NCBI GenBank assembly: GCA_001898855.1
Contig: MKVN01000045.1
Span: 1 to 39,067, forward strand
From: Micrococcales bacterium 73-13
GTDB taxonomy: Bacteria; Actinomycetota; Actinomycetes; Actinomycetales; Microbacteriaceae
Length of the DNA: 39,067 nucleotides
Direction of reading: 5' to 3'
Made by a program: the position numbers and the translations under genes. Below, piece by piece: positions 1-9,041 of the stretch (positions are counted from its first letter, which is position 1; the number at the start of each line of letters is the position of its first letter). The notes below the pieces were generated by a model, which was not told the origin of the DNA, searched no databases, and worked only from the letters and a program-made list of their open reading frames with translations.

Positions 1-38
1 CGGTCCTCCGCCTTCATCCGCGTCGTCGGGGCGTCCAC
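1..38 (-). CDS. possible 5' end of a divergent gene (regulator?)
   Basis: Reading leftward from GTG at 38, or from ATG at 17, gives an open frame MDAPTTRMKAEDR that leaves the window. The basic, charged start resembles the N-terminus of TetR-type repressors. A repressor divergent from a DHA2 drug exporter, with palindromes between them, is a common arrangement. Only about 13 codons are visible and no clear ribosome binding site favours either start. The regulator identity is inference and the existence of the gene is only probable. Confidence 0.3.
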   Translation of the reverse strand, partial: MDAPTTRMKAED

Positions 39-39
39 C

Positions 40-68
40 TTGACATGGTATCAGTCGATAACTTATCT
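40..68 (+). promoter_or_regulatory. promoter for the MFS exporter gene
   Basis: TTGACA at 40-45 is a perfect -35 box. Seventeen bases later TTATCT at 63-68 is a weaker -10, which predicts a start site near 75 and a leader of about 34 nt. Palindromes overlap both boxes and the predicted start site. Confidence 0.5.
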
Positions 69-89
69 TCTTGGTAATCGTCTGATTAC
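49..89. promoter_or_regulatory. operator palindromes over the MFS promoter
   Basis: Three dyads lie in this stretch: TATC-AGTC-GATA (49-60), GATAA-C-TTATC (57-67) and GTAATC-GTCT-GATTAC (74-89). They cover the region between the promoter boxes, the -10 and the predicted start site, as expected for repression by a TetR- or MarR-type protein. The binding protein is not identified. Confidence 0.5.
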
Positions 90-108
90 TTAATCTCGGG
101 AGTCCCGC

Positions 109-1530
109 ATGACCGCCACCACCGCCACGGCGCCCGCGCCGACCGGCCGCCGCAGCCCGATCGCGCTCGTCCTGATCGCGACCGGCCTGCCGATGTTCAT
201 GGCGACGCTGGACAACCTCGTCATGACGAACGCGCTCCCGGTCATCCGCCAGGACCTCGGCGCCTCGATCGAGGAGCTGCAGTGGTTCGTCAACGCGTAC
301 ACGCTCGCGTTCGCCTCGTTCATCCTGATGGCCGTCGCGCTCGGCGACCGCTTCGGCCGCCGCACCGTCTTCCTCGTCGGCATCGCCGTGTTCACGCTCG
401 CCTCCGTCGGGGCGGCGCTGAGCACCGACCCGACGCAGCTCATCGTCGCCCGCGCGATCCAGGGAGTCGGCGGCGCCGGCATCATGCCGCTCTCGCTCGC
501 GCTGCTCAGCGATGGGGTGCCCGAGCGCCGCCGCCCGCTCGCGATCGGCGTCTGGGGCGGCATCGCGGGCCTCGGCGTCGCGGCGGGCCCGCTCGTCGGC
601 GGCGCGGTCATCGAGGGCTGGAGCTGGCAGGCGATCTTCTGGATCAACGTCCCGTTCGCGCTCGTCGCGCTCCCCTTCGTCCTCGGCTCGCTGCGCAACA
701 GCTTCGGCGAGCGCGTCCGGCTCGACTTCGCCGGCCTGCTGCTGTCCGGGATCGGCGTGCTCGCCGTCGTCTACGGCATCGTCCGCGGCAACGACGCGGG
801 CTGGGGCTCCCTCGAGGTCGCCGGCTCGCTCGTCGGCGGCGCGATCCTGCTCGCCGCGTTCCTGCTCTGGGAGCGGCGCACGCCGACGCCGCTGCTGCCG
901 CTGCGCCTGTTCCGCGACCGGAGCTTCTCGATCGCGAACGCGGTCGGCTTCGGATTCAGCTTCGGCATGTTCGGCGCGGTCTTCATCCTCATCCAGTTCC
1001 TGCAGATCGTGCAGTTCAAGACGCCGCTCGAGGCGGCGATCATGACGACGCCGTGGACGATGGCCCCGATGATCGTCGCGCCCCTGGCGGGGATCTTCGC
1101 ACCCCGCGTCGGCACCCGTGCGCTGCTCGTCGCCGGGCTCGCCCTGCAGACCCTCGGTCTCGTCTGGCTCGCGATCATCACGCAGACCGACACCTCCTAC
1201 GGGGAGATGCTGCCGGCGTTCATCGCGGCGGGCGTCGGCATGGGCCTCACCTTCGCGCCGTCGTCGACGGCCGTGCTCGCGAACATCGCGCAGCGCGACA
1301 CCGCGAAGGCGTCCGGCACGAACTCGACCGTCCGCGAGATCGGCGTCGCGCTCGGCATCGCGGTGCTCACGGCGGTGTTCACGGGCGCGGGCGGGGTGCT
1401 CAGCCCGACCGGCTACGTCGACGCGGCGCGGCCTGCGATCCTCGTCGGCGCGGCGGTCCTCGCGCTCAGCACCGTCCTCGCGACCCTGCTGCCCGCCGGC
1501 CGCTCGGGCCGCTTCGCCGTCGAGGACTGA
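109..1530 (+). CDS. MFS drug efflux transporter, DHA2 (EmrB/QacA) type
   Basis: This is a 473-residue integral membrane protein of the 14-helix drug:H+ antiporter class. It probably exports a hydrophobic toxic compound using the proton gradient; the substrate cannot be told from sequence. Family signs are the helix-1 stretch MFMATLDNLVMTNALPVI, the loop motif GDRFGRR near residue 80, and the antiporter-like stretch with GVWGGIAGLGVAAGPLVGG near 145-165. Length is normal for DHA2. The start ATG has GGGAG seven bases upstream. That Shine-Dalgarno lies in a small dyad, CGGGA-G-TCCCG (97-107), which might weaken translation. The gene stands alone and ends facing rbfA. The operator-like promoter suggests induction by its substrate through a local repressor. 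Confidence 0.9.
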   Translation: MTATTATAPAPTGRRSPIALVLIATGLPMFMATLDNLVMTNALPVIRQDLGASIEELQWFVNAYTLAFASFILMAVALGDRFGRRTVFLVGIAVFTLASVGAALSTDPTQLIVARAIQGVGGAGIMPLSLALLSDGVPERRRPLAIGVWGGIAGLGVAAGPLVGGAVIEGWSWQAIFWINVPFALVALPFVLGSLRNSFGERVRLDFAGLLLSGIGVLAVVYGIVRGNDAGWGSLEVAGSLVGGAILLAAFLLWERRTPTPLLPLRLFRDRSFSIANAVGFGFSFGMFGAVFILIQFLQIVQFKTPLEAAIMTTPWTMAPMIVAPLAGIFAPRVGTRALLVAGLALQTLGLVWLAIITQTDTSYGEMLPAFIAAGVGMGLTFAPSSTAVLANIAQRDTAKASGTNSTVREIGVALGIAVLTAVFTGAGGVLSPTGYVDAARPAILVGAAVLALSTVLATLLPAGRSGRFAVED

Positions 1531-1550
1531 TCCGCCGTCCTGATCGGCGC

Positions 1551-1592
1551 GGGGTCGGGACCGCGAGCGCGACGTCCCGGGCGGACGACCCC
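1551..1592. terminator. inverted repeat between convergent MFS and rbfA genes
   Basis: GGGGTCG (1551-1557) pairs with CGACCCC (1586-1592), and inside it CGGGAC (1556-1561) can pair with GTCCCG (1574-1579). The repeat fills the gap between two convergent genes, so a bidirectional stop is plausible. There is no T-run on either side, so intrinsic termination is uncertain. Confidence 0.35.
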
Positions 1593-2033
1593 CTAGTCCT
1601 CGTCCTCGTCGCGCTCGCGCGGCTTGACGTAGGGATCGGGGTCGCCCGCGTACTCGGCGTGCGCCGCGAGCGCCTCGACCTCGGCGTCGCGCCGCGCGGC
1701 CTCCGCGAGCGCCGACTCGATCGCCGCCGCGTTCTCCGGGATCGCGTCCGGGATGAACTCGAGCGACGGGGTCAGACGGACCGAGAGCTGGCGGCCGACC
1801 TCGGAGCGCAGCATCCCGGTCGCGGCCCTGAGCGCCGCGGCGGAGTCGCGCCGCTCCTCCTCCGTGCCGTACACGGTGTAGAACACCGAGGCGTGCTGGA
1901 GGTCGCCGGTCACCCGGACGTCCGTGATCGTCACGAAGCCGAGCCGCGGGTCGCGCAGGCCCTTCTCGAGCCGGCGCGCCACGATCTCGCGGATGCGGTC
2001 CGCCATCTTGGCGACGCGTTCTGGTGATGCCAT
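1593..2033 (-). CDS. rbfA: ribosome-binding factor A
   Basis: RbfA binds the 30S subunit and helps mature the 5' end of 16S rRNA. The 146-residue product begins MASPERVAKMADRIREIVARRLEKGLRDPRLGFVTITDVRVTGDLQHASVFYTVYG, the KH-like core of the family. It ends in an acidic, charged tail (KPRERDEDED). I chose the ATG at 2033 because it matches the family start and has AGGGG upstream; an in-frame GTG at 2069 would add 12 poorly matching residues. The gene lies 48 bp after infB, the usual last gene of the nusA-infB operon. A palindromic element (2044-2076) sits in that gap, directly before the ribosome binding site. Confidence 0.93.
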   Translation of the reverse strand: MASPERVAKMADRIREIVARRLEKGLRDPRLGFVTITDVRVTGDLQHASVFYTVYGTEEERRDSAAALRAATGMLRSEVGRQLSVRLTPSLEFIPDAIPENAAAIESALAEAARRDAEVEALAAHAEYAGDPDPYVKPRERDEDED

Positions 2034-2043
2034 TCCTGCCCCT

Positions 2044-2076
2044 GGGTCTCGATACGGCCTTCGGCCCACTCGACCC
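2044..2076 (-). repeat. palindromic element, copy A (33 bp, intergenic)
   Basis: GGGTC (2044-2048) pairs with GACCC (2072-2076), with an inner hairpin GGCC-TTC-GGCC (2056-2066). The outer parts match the elements in tag (36251-36286) and yaaA (36911-36946): on the plus strand all begin GGGYCTCGA and end CTCGRCCC. On the minus strand the phase used in those genes would read GSSGPKAVSRP with no stop codon. Here the element is noncoding, in the infB-rbfA gap with its inner end ten bases from the rbfA start. Confidence 0.65.
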
Positions 2077-2081
2077 GCGCG

Positions 2082-4790
<2,709 letters not shown>

Positions 4791-4803
4791 AGATTTCTCC
4801 TGT

Positions 4804-4829
4804 TCGGGGGCCTGCACGCCCCATCAGGA
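4804..4829 (-). promoter_or_regulatory. hairpin just before the infB ribosome binding site
   Basis: On the minus strand GGGGC-GTGCAG-GCCCC forms a five-pair stem with a six-base loop. It ends a few bases before the AGGAGA Shine-Dalgarno of infB. It lies between the mini-ORF chain and infB and could affect ribosome loading. The role is inference. Confidence 0.35.
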
Positions 4830-4838
4830 GGGCAAGCC

Positions 4839-4881
4839 TTAGTTGAAGAGCCTCATTTCGAGCCGCTCATCAGTGGTCCAT
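4839..4881 (-). promoter_or_regulatory. three overlapping mini-ORFs in the infB leader
   Basis: On the minus strand three tiny frames follow one another: MDH-stop (4881-4870), MSGSK-stop (4870-4853) and MRLFN-stop (4856-4839). The first stop and second start share one base (TGATG). The second stop and third start overlap as ATGA. All three end 48 bp before the infB GTG. None has a strong Shine-Dalgarno. The exact overlaps suggest reinitiating ribosomes and translational control of infB. I recall similar short ATG..TGA chains upstream of infB in other actinobacteria but cannot verify that here. Confidence 0.45.
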
Positions 4882-4908
4882 GGTGGTTTCTGCCTGTTCT
4901 GCCAGGGG

Positions 4909-4924
4909 TCGGGCGCCTGCCCGA
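4909..4924 (-). promoter_or_regulatory. hairpin after ylxR
   Basis: TCGGGC-GCCT-GCCCGA is a perfect six-pair stem with a four-base loop, placed 10 bases after the ylxR stop. No T-run follows, so it may be a pausing or RNA-stability structure within the operon rather than a full terminator. Confidence 0.4.
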
Positions 4925-4934
4925 GCGATTCATT

Positions 4935-5186
4935 CTACCTGGCCCGCGAGCGTCGCAGCGCCCGCCCGAGCGCGCCGCGGCGCTCGGCCGCCGTCCGGCA
5001 CTCCGGATCCTCGTGCAGCCAGGCGCCGCGCCCCGGCAACCGGCGCCCGACGTCCGCGGCGACCTCGCCGTCGACGACCGCGAACCGCGACAGCTCCGCC
5101 TGCGGCACAGCGCGACGGCAGCCGACGCAGGTGCGGATCGGGACGCGCCGCCCGCGATCCGCGGCTCCGGCGCCCGCGACGCCCAC
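4935..5186 (-). CDS. ylxR: YlxR family RNA-binding protein
   Basis: This is a small 83-residue protein of the YlxR (DUF448) family, almost always found between nusA and infB. The family fold suggests RNA binding, and roles in regulation or as an RNase P partner have been proposed. Hallmarks are PIRTCVGCR near residue 16 and GRGAWLHEDPEC near residue 52, with a basic C-terminus. The start is GTG at 5186, with a strong GGAGGAGG Shine-Dalgarno six to seven bases upstream. It begins 31 bp after the nusA stop and is followed by the infB leader, which fits one operon. Confidence 0.9.
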   Translation of the reverse strand: MGVAGAGAADRGRRVPIRTCVGCRRAVPQAELSRFAVVDGEVAADVGRRLPGRGAWLHEDPECRTAAERRGALGRALRRSRAR

Positions 5187-5217
5187 TCGGGACCTCCTCC
5201 GATCCGACGGCCGGCGC

Positions 5218-6219
5218 TCAGGCCTCCATCACCGAGTCGGGCTGGATGTCGATCTTGGCGCCGGTCAGCTTCGCGGCGAGGCGGGCGTTCTGGCCCTCCT
5301 TGCCGATCGCGAGCGAGAGCTGGTAGTCGGGGACGAGCGCGCGCACCGCCTTCGTCGCGGCGTCGATCACGAACGCCTCGGTGACCTTCGCCGGGCTCAG
5401 CGCGTTCGCGACGAACGCCGGGAGGTCCTCCGACCAGTCGACGATGTCGATCTTCTCCCCCGCGAGCTCCGCGGTGACGGCGCGCACCCGCGAGCCGAGC
5501 TCGCCGATGCACGCGCCCTTCGCGTTGACGCCGGGCTGCGTGGCGCGGACCGCGATCTTGGTGCGGTGGCCGGCCTCGCGCGCGACCGAGGCGATCTCGA
5601 CGAGCCCCTGCGCGATCTCCGGCACCTCGAGCGCGAACAGCTTGCGGACGAGACCGGGATGGGTCCGGGACAGCGTGATCGACGGGCCCTTCTGGCCGCG
5701 GGTCACGCTCGTGACGAACGCCCGCAGGCGCGTGCCGTGCGCGTAGTCCTCGCCCGGCACCTGCTCCTCCGGCGGCAGGATGCCCTCGATCTTGCCGCCG
5801 AGGTCGACGTGGACCATCCGCGGGTTCGGGCCCTGCTGGATGATGCCGGCGACGATGTCGCCCTCCTTGCCCTTGAACTCGCCGAGCACCTTCTCGTCGC
5901 CGATGTCGCGCATGCGCTGCACGATCACCTGCTTCGCCGCCGCCGCGGCGATCCGGCCGAAGTCCTCCGGCTCGTCCTCGACCTCGCCGAGCACCTCGCC
6001 CTCCTCGTCGCGCTCGGGGACGTAGATGCGGACGTGGCCGGTGCGGTGGTCGAGCTCGACGCGCGCCTTGCCCTCGTTGCCGCCGGGCTTGTGGTCGAGC
6101 TGGCCGGTGTGCCGCAGATAGGCCATCAGGACGGCCTGCTCGACGATCGAGACGAGCTCCTCGAACGGGATCTCCCGCTCGACCGAGACGTCGCGGAGAT
6201 TGCGGATGTCGATGTCCAT
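5218..6219 (-). CDS. nusA: transcription termination/antitermination factor NusA
   Basis: NusA binds RNA polymerase and nascent RNA and modulates pausing, termination and antitermination. The 333-residue product has the N-terminal polymerase-binding domain (MDIDIRNLRDVSVEREIPFEEL), an S1 domain from about residue 110 to 180 with IVAGIIQQG, and two KH domains with GACIGELGSRVRAV and LAIGKEGQNARLAAKLTG. Like other actinobacterial NusA it lacks the C-terminal acidic repeats of E. coli. The ATG at 6219 matches the family start and has AGAGGGA upstream; an ATG 16 codons earlier is possible but unlikely. It is the first gene of the operon. rimP, its usual upstream neighbour, is absent. Confidence 0.95.
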   Translation of the reverse strand: MDIDIRNLRDVSVEREIPFEELVSIVEQAVLMAYLRHTGQLDHKPGGNEGKARVELDHRTGHVRIYVPERDEEGEVLGEVEDEPEDFGRIAAAAAKQVIVQRMRDIGDEKVLGEFKGKEGDIVAGIIQQGPNPRMVHVDLGGKIEGILPPEEQVPGEDYAHGTRLRAFVTSVTRGQKGPSITLSRTHPGLVRKLFALEVPEIAQGLVEIASVAREAGHRTKIAVRATQPGVNAKGACIGELGSRVRAVTAELAGEKIDIVDWSEDLPAFVANALSPAKVTEAFVIDAATKAVRALVPDYQLSLAIGKEGQNARLAAKLTGAKIDIQPDSVMEA

Positions 6220-6266
6220 GGCCGTGTCCCTCTTCAGTTGCTCGTGTTCGGTTGTGTCGGCCATCC

Positions 6267-6272
6267 AGGGTA
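6267..6272 (-). promoter_or_regulatory. candidate -10 box for the nusA operon
   Basis: TACCCT on the minus strand (TAnnnT type) would start transcription about 40 nt before the nusA ATG. No good -35 is visible. It is the only such box between nusA and the divergent gene on this strand. Confidence 0.3.
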
Positions 6273-6295
6273 GCCGACCGGCCCGAGCCCGGCGA

Positions 6296-6301
6296 TAGGG
6301 T
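6296..6301 (+). promoter_or_regulatory. -10 box TAGGGT, leaderless start
   Basis: TAGGGT lies exactly six bases before the GTG at 6308, so transcription would begin at the first base of the start codon. No Shine-Dalgarno is present. The same spacing recurs at several genes in this window. Confidence 0.55.
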
Positions 6302-6307
6302 GGCCAC

Positions 6308-7180
6308 GTGCGCCGGGCTCCGATCATCGTGAGCGCCATCTCCGTCACGCTCGCGCTCGCCCTGCTGCTGGTGCTCGGGATCGTCGCGGCCAACCGCGAC
6401 CGGCTCGGCATCGGCGATCCGATCCCGGCGGCGAGCGGCGCGGCGGCGTCCGACGTGCTGCGGCCCCGGACCGGCGAGGACCCGGAATGGGGCTCGACCG
6501 CCATCTACGACGTCCTCGACGACGGCTCCCTCTCCCCCGCGGCGAGCGGCCTCGCCGCGGAGGTGTGGGCGACGTTCGAGCGGGTGGCCACGCCGGCCTT
6601 CGCGGCCGAGGTGATCCTCAGCTACACCGTCGGCGACAGCGTCGACGCGGACCTGCTCGCCTATGTGCAGCAGGACTCCGAGCGGCCGGAGTACTGGCAC
6701 CTCGCGGTGAACCTCGCCGGGGCGACCGACATGTCGTACCTGCTGACGACCCTGGTGCACGAGTACGCGCACCTGCTGACGCTGAACCGCGATCAGACGC
6801 CGCCCGACGCGACCTGCGAGGTCGTGGCGCCGTCCGAGGGCTGCTGGGCCGACGACGCCTACCTGCGCGCCTTCTGGGACGAGTTCTGGTCGGGCTACGG
6901 CGACCGGGCGCCCGCGATCGCGACGGACGACCTCGCGCTCCGCGAGTCGTTCTATGCGCAGCACGAGGAGGACTTCGTCAGCAGCTACGCGGCGAAGAAC
7001 GTCGAGGAGGACATCGCCGAGTCGTTCATGGCCTACGTCGTCGAGCCCGTGCCGGGCCCGCCGCGGACCAGGGTCGCCGCGAAGCTCGCGTTCTTCGACC
7101 GGTACCCCGAGCTCGCCGCGATCCGGGAGCGGATCCGCGCGGAGTTCGGCGACCTGCTGCGGCCGGTCTGGGATCCGTGA
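6308..7180 (+). CDS. membrane-anchored HExxH putative metalloprotein
   Basis: A 290-residue protein with a hydrophobic N-terminal segment (IVSAISVTLALALLLVLGIV) that acts as a signal anchor or uncleaved signal; no lipobox is seen. The extracytoplasmic domain holds HEYAHLLTLN near residue 152, a zinc-protease-like HExxH motif. About 85 residues later comes EEDIAESFMAYVV, which supplies an acidic residue that could be the third ligand. This pattern fits gluzincin-type metallopeptidases, but no specific family is recognised. Two cysteines (TCEVV and EGCW) may form a disulfide. It is transcribed away from nusA and converges with proS. Proteolytic activity is inference. Confidence 0.7.
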   Translation: MRRAPIIVSAISVTLALALLLVLGIVAANRDRLGIGDPIPAASGAAASDVLRPRTGEDPEWGSTAIYDVLDDGSLSPAASGLAAEVWATFERVATPAFAAEVILSYTVGDSVDADLLAYVQQDSERPEYWHLAVNLAGATDMSYLLTTLVHEYAHLLTLNRDQTPPDATCEVVAPSEGCWADDAYLRAFWDEFWSGYGDRAPAIATDDLALRESFYAQHEEDFVSSYAAKNVEEDIAESFMAYVVEPVPGPPRTRVAAKLAFFDRYPELAAIRERIRAEFGDLLRPVWDP

Positions 7181-7205
7181 GCCGCGGCCCCGCGACGATC
7201 CGCCT

Positions 7206-7222
7206 CGGCTGAGCCTCAGCCG
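7206..7222. terminator. perfect palindrome between convergent genes
   Basis: CGGCTGAG-C-CTCAGCCG is a perfect 17-bp dyad that contains the proS stop codon, 26 bp after the metalloprotein gene stop. It could form a hairpin on either transcript. No T-run follows, so termination is unproven. Confidence 0.35.
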
Positions 7223-8988
7223 CCGATCGCCGCGCGCACCGCGTCGGCCGCGCCCGCGAGCGCGAGCTGCGTGCGCTCCCCCGAGCGGCGGTCCCAGAGC
7301 TCGACGAGCCCCTCGGCGACGCCCTTGCCGACGATCACGATGGTCGGGACGCCGAGCAGCTCGGCATCGCCGAACTTCACGCCCGGCCGCTCGTCGCGGT
7401 CGTCGAGCAGCACGTCCAGGCCGTCGCGGTCGAGCCGGGCCGCGAGCGCGTCGGCCGCCTCGACGATCGCGTCGTCCTTGCCGGCGACCACGACCTGCAC
7501 GTCGAACGGCGCGATCTCGCGCGGCCAGACGAGGCCCTTGTCGTCGTGGTTCAGCTCGGCGATCGCGGCGAGCACGCGGGTGACGCCGATGCCGTAGGAG
7601 CCCATCGTGACCGTGACGAGCCGCCCGTCGCGGTCCAGGACCTTCAGGCCGAGCGCCTCGGCGTACTTGCGGCCGAGCTGGAACACGTGGCCGATCTCCA
7701 TGCCGCGGGCGAGCTCGACCGGGGTGCCGTCGACGGCGAGGTCCCCCTCGCGCACCTCGCCGATCTCGGCCGCCCCGTCGGCGGCGAGGTCCCGGCCGAC
7801 GACGAGCCCGAAGACGTGCCGGCCCTCCTCGTTCGCGCCGGCGATCCACTCGCTGCCGGGGACCGCCTGCGGGTCGAGGAGATACCGGATGCCGGTCGCC
7901 GACTCGGTCCCGAGCACCGGGCCGGTCGCGGACCAGGGGCCGAGGTAGCCCTTGACGAGGCCGGGGTTCGCGGCGAAGTCGGCCTCGGCGGCCGGCTCGA
8001 CGTCGTTCGGGGAGAACGCCGCCTCCGCCCGCTTCAGGTCCACCTCGCGGTCGCCGGGCAGGCCGACGACGACGAGCGAGCGCTCGCCGGTCGGCGCGAC
8101 GAGCGCGAGCACGACGTGCTTCAGCGTGTCGCCGGCGGTCCAGTCGCGGCCGTCCTCGCGCGGGTGGTGCGCGTTCGCGAACTCGACGAGGGACTGGATG
8201 GTCGTCGTGCCGGGGGTGTCCCGGACCACGGCGGCCGGCAGCCCGTCGACCGGACGGGCGGCGGGGACGAGCGCGCGGAAGGCCTCGACGTTCGCGGCGA
8301 GGCCGCCGGCGGAGCGCACGAAGGTGTCCTCGCCGATCTCGACCGGCAGCAGGAACTCCTCCGACCGGGAGCCGCCCATCGCGCCGGCGTGCGCCTGCAC
8401 GATGACGTAGTCGAGGCCGAGCCGGCGATAGATCCGCTCGTAGGCGTCGCGCTGCGCCTGGTAGCTGGCCTCCAGCCCGGCGTCGTCGACGTCGAAGGAG
8501 TACGCGTCCTTCATCGAGAACTCGCGGCCGCGCAGCAGGCCGGCCCGCGGCCGCACCTCGTCGCGGTACTTGTCCTGGATCTGGTAGATCGTCAGCGGCA
8601 GGTCCTTGTAGGAGCCGTACAGGTCCTTCACCAGCAGCGTGAAGACCTCCTCGTGCGTCGGCGCGAGCAGGTAGTCGGCCTCCTTGCGGTCCTTCAGCCG
8701 GAAGATGCCGTCGCCGTACTCGGTCCAGCGCCCCGACGCCTCGTACGGCTCGCGCGGCAGCAGCGCCGGGAAGTGCACCTCCTGCGCGCCGGCGGCGGTC
8801 ATCTCCTCGCGGATCACGTCCTCGAGCCGGCGTCGGACCCGCAGTCCGAGCGGCAGCCAGGCGAAGATGCCGGGGGCCTGGCGCCGGATGTAGCCGGCGC
8901 GCACGAGCAGGCGGTGGCTGTCGACCTCGGCGTCCGCGGGGTCCTCGCGGAGGGTGCGGACGAACAGCTGGGAGTAGCGCTGGAGCAC
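7216..8988 (-). CDS. proS: prolyl-tRNA synthetase
   Basis: This class II synthetase charges tRNA-Pro with proline in the cytoplasm. The 590-residue product carries class II motifs: motif 1 region [21 protein letters not shown], motif 2 FRDEVRPR-like stretch [27 protein letters not shown], and motif 3 [14 protein letters not shown]. An insertion between motifs 2 and 3 fits the bacterial type with an editing domain. The C-terminal anticodon-binding domain ([24 protein letters not shown]) completes the usual length. The start is GTG at 8988, preceded by TAGGCT at exactly six bases, so translation is probably leaderless. proS near nusA is a common bacterial arrangement. Confidence 0.96.
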   Translation of the reverse strand: MLQRYSQLFVRTLREDPADAEVDSHRLLVRAGYIRRQAPGIFAWLPLGLRVRRRLEDVIREEMTAAGAQEVHFPALLPREPYEASGRWTEYGDGIFRLKDRKEADYLLAPTHEEVFTLLVKDLYGSYKDLPLTIYQIQDKYRDEVRPRAGLLRGREFSMKDAYSFDVDDAGLEASYQAQRDAYERIYRRLGLDYVIVQAHAGAMGGSRSEEFLLPVEIGEDTFVRSAGGLAANVEAFRALVPAARPVDGLPAAVVRDTPGTTTIQSLVEFANAHHPREDGRDWTAGDTLKHVVLALVAPTGERSLVVVGLPGDREVDLKRAEAAFSPNDVEPAAEADFAANPGLVKGYLGPWSATGPVLGTESATGIRYLLDPQAVPGSEWIAGANEEGRHVFGLVVGRDLAADGAAEIGEVREGDLAVDGTPVELARGMEIGHVFQLGRKYAEALGLKVLDRDGRLVTVTMGSYGIGVTRVLAAIAELNHDDKGLVWPREIAPFDVQVVVAGKDDAIVEAADALAARLDRDGLDVLLDDRDERPGVKFGDAELLGVPTIVIVGKGVAEGLVELWDRRSGERTQLALAGAADAVRAAIGG

Positions 8989-8994
8989 CCGACA

Positions 8995-9000
8995 AGCCTA
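8995..9000 (-). promoter_or_regulatory. -10 box TAGGCT, leaderless start of proS
   Basis: On the minus strand TAGGCT is followed by six bases (TGTCGG) and then the proS GTG. No Shine-Dalgarno is visible, so the mRNA probably starts at the initiation codon. Confidence 0.55.
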
Positions 9001-9041
9001 GCCAGCACCGGTCGCGTCCCGTCGCGGCCGTCCGCGTCGGA

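Noticed and set aside
4853-8995. A very long minus-strand open frame (over 1,300 codons) spanning nusA, the metalloprotein gene and proS
   Set aside because: It runs out of frame through three recognised genes and has Arg/Gly/Pro-rich composition typical of antisense or shifted frames in high-GC DNA.
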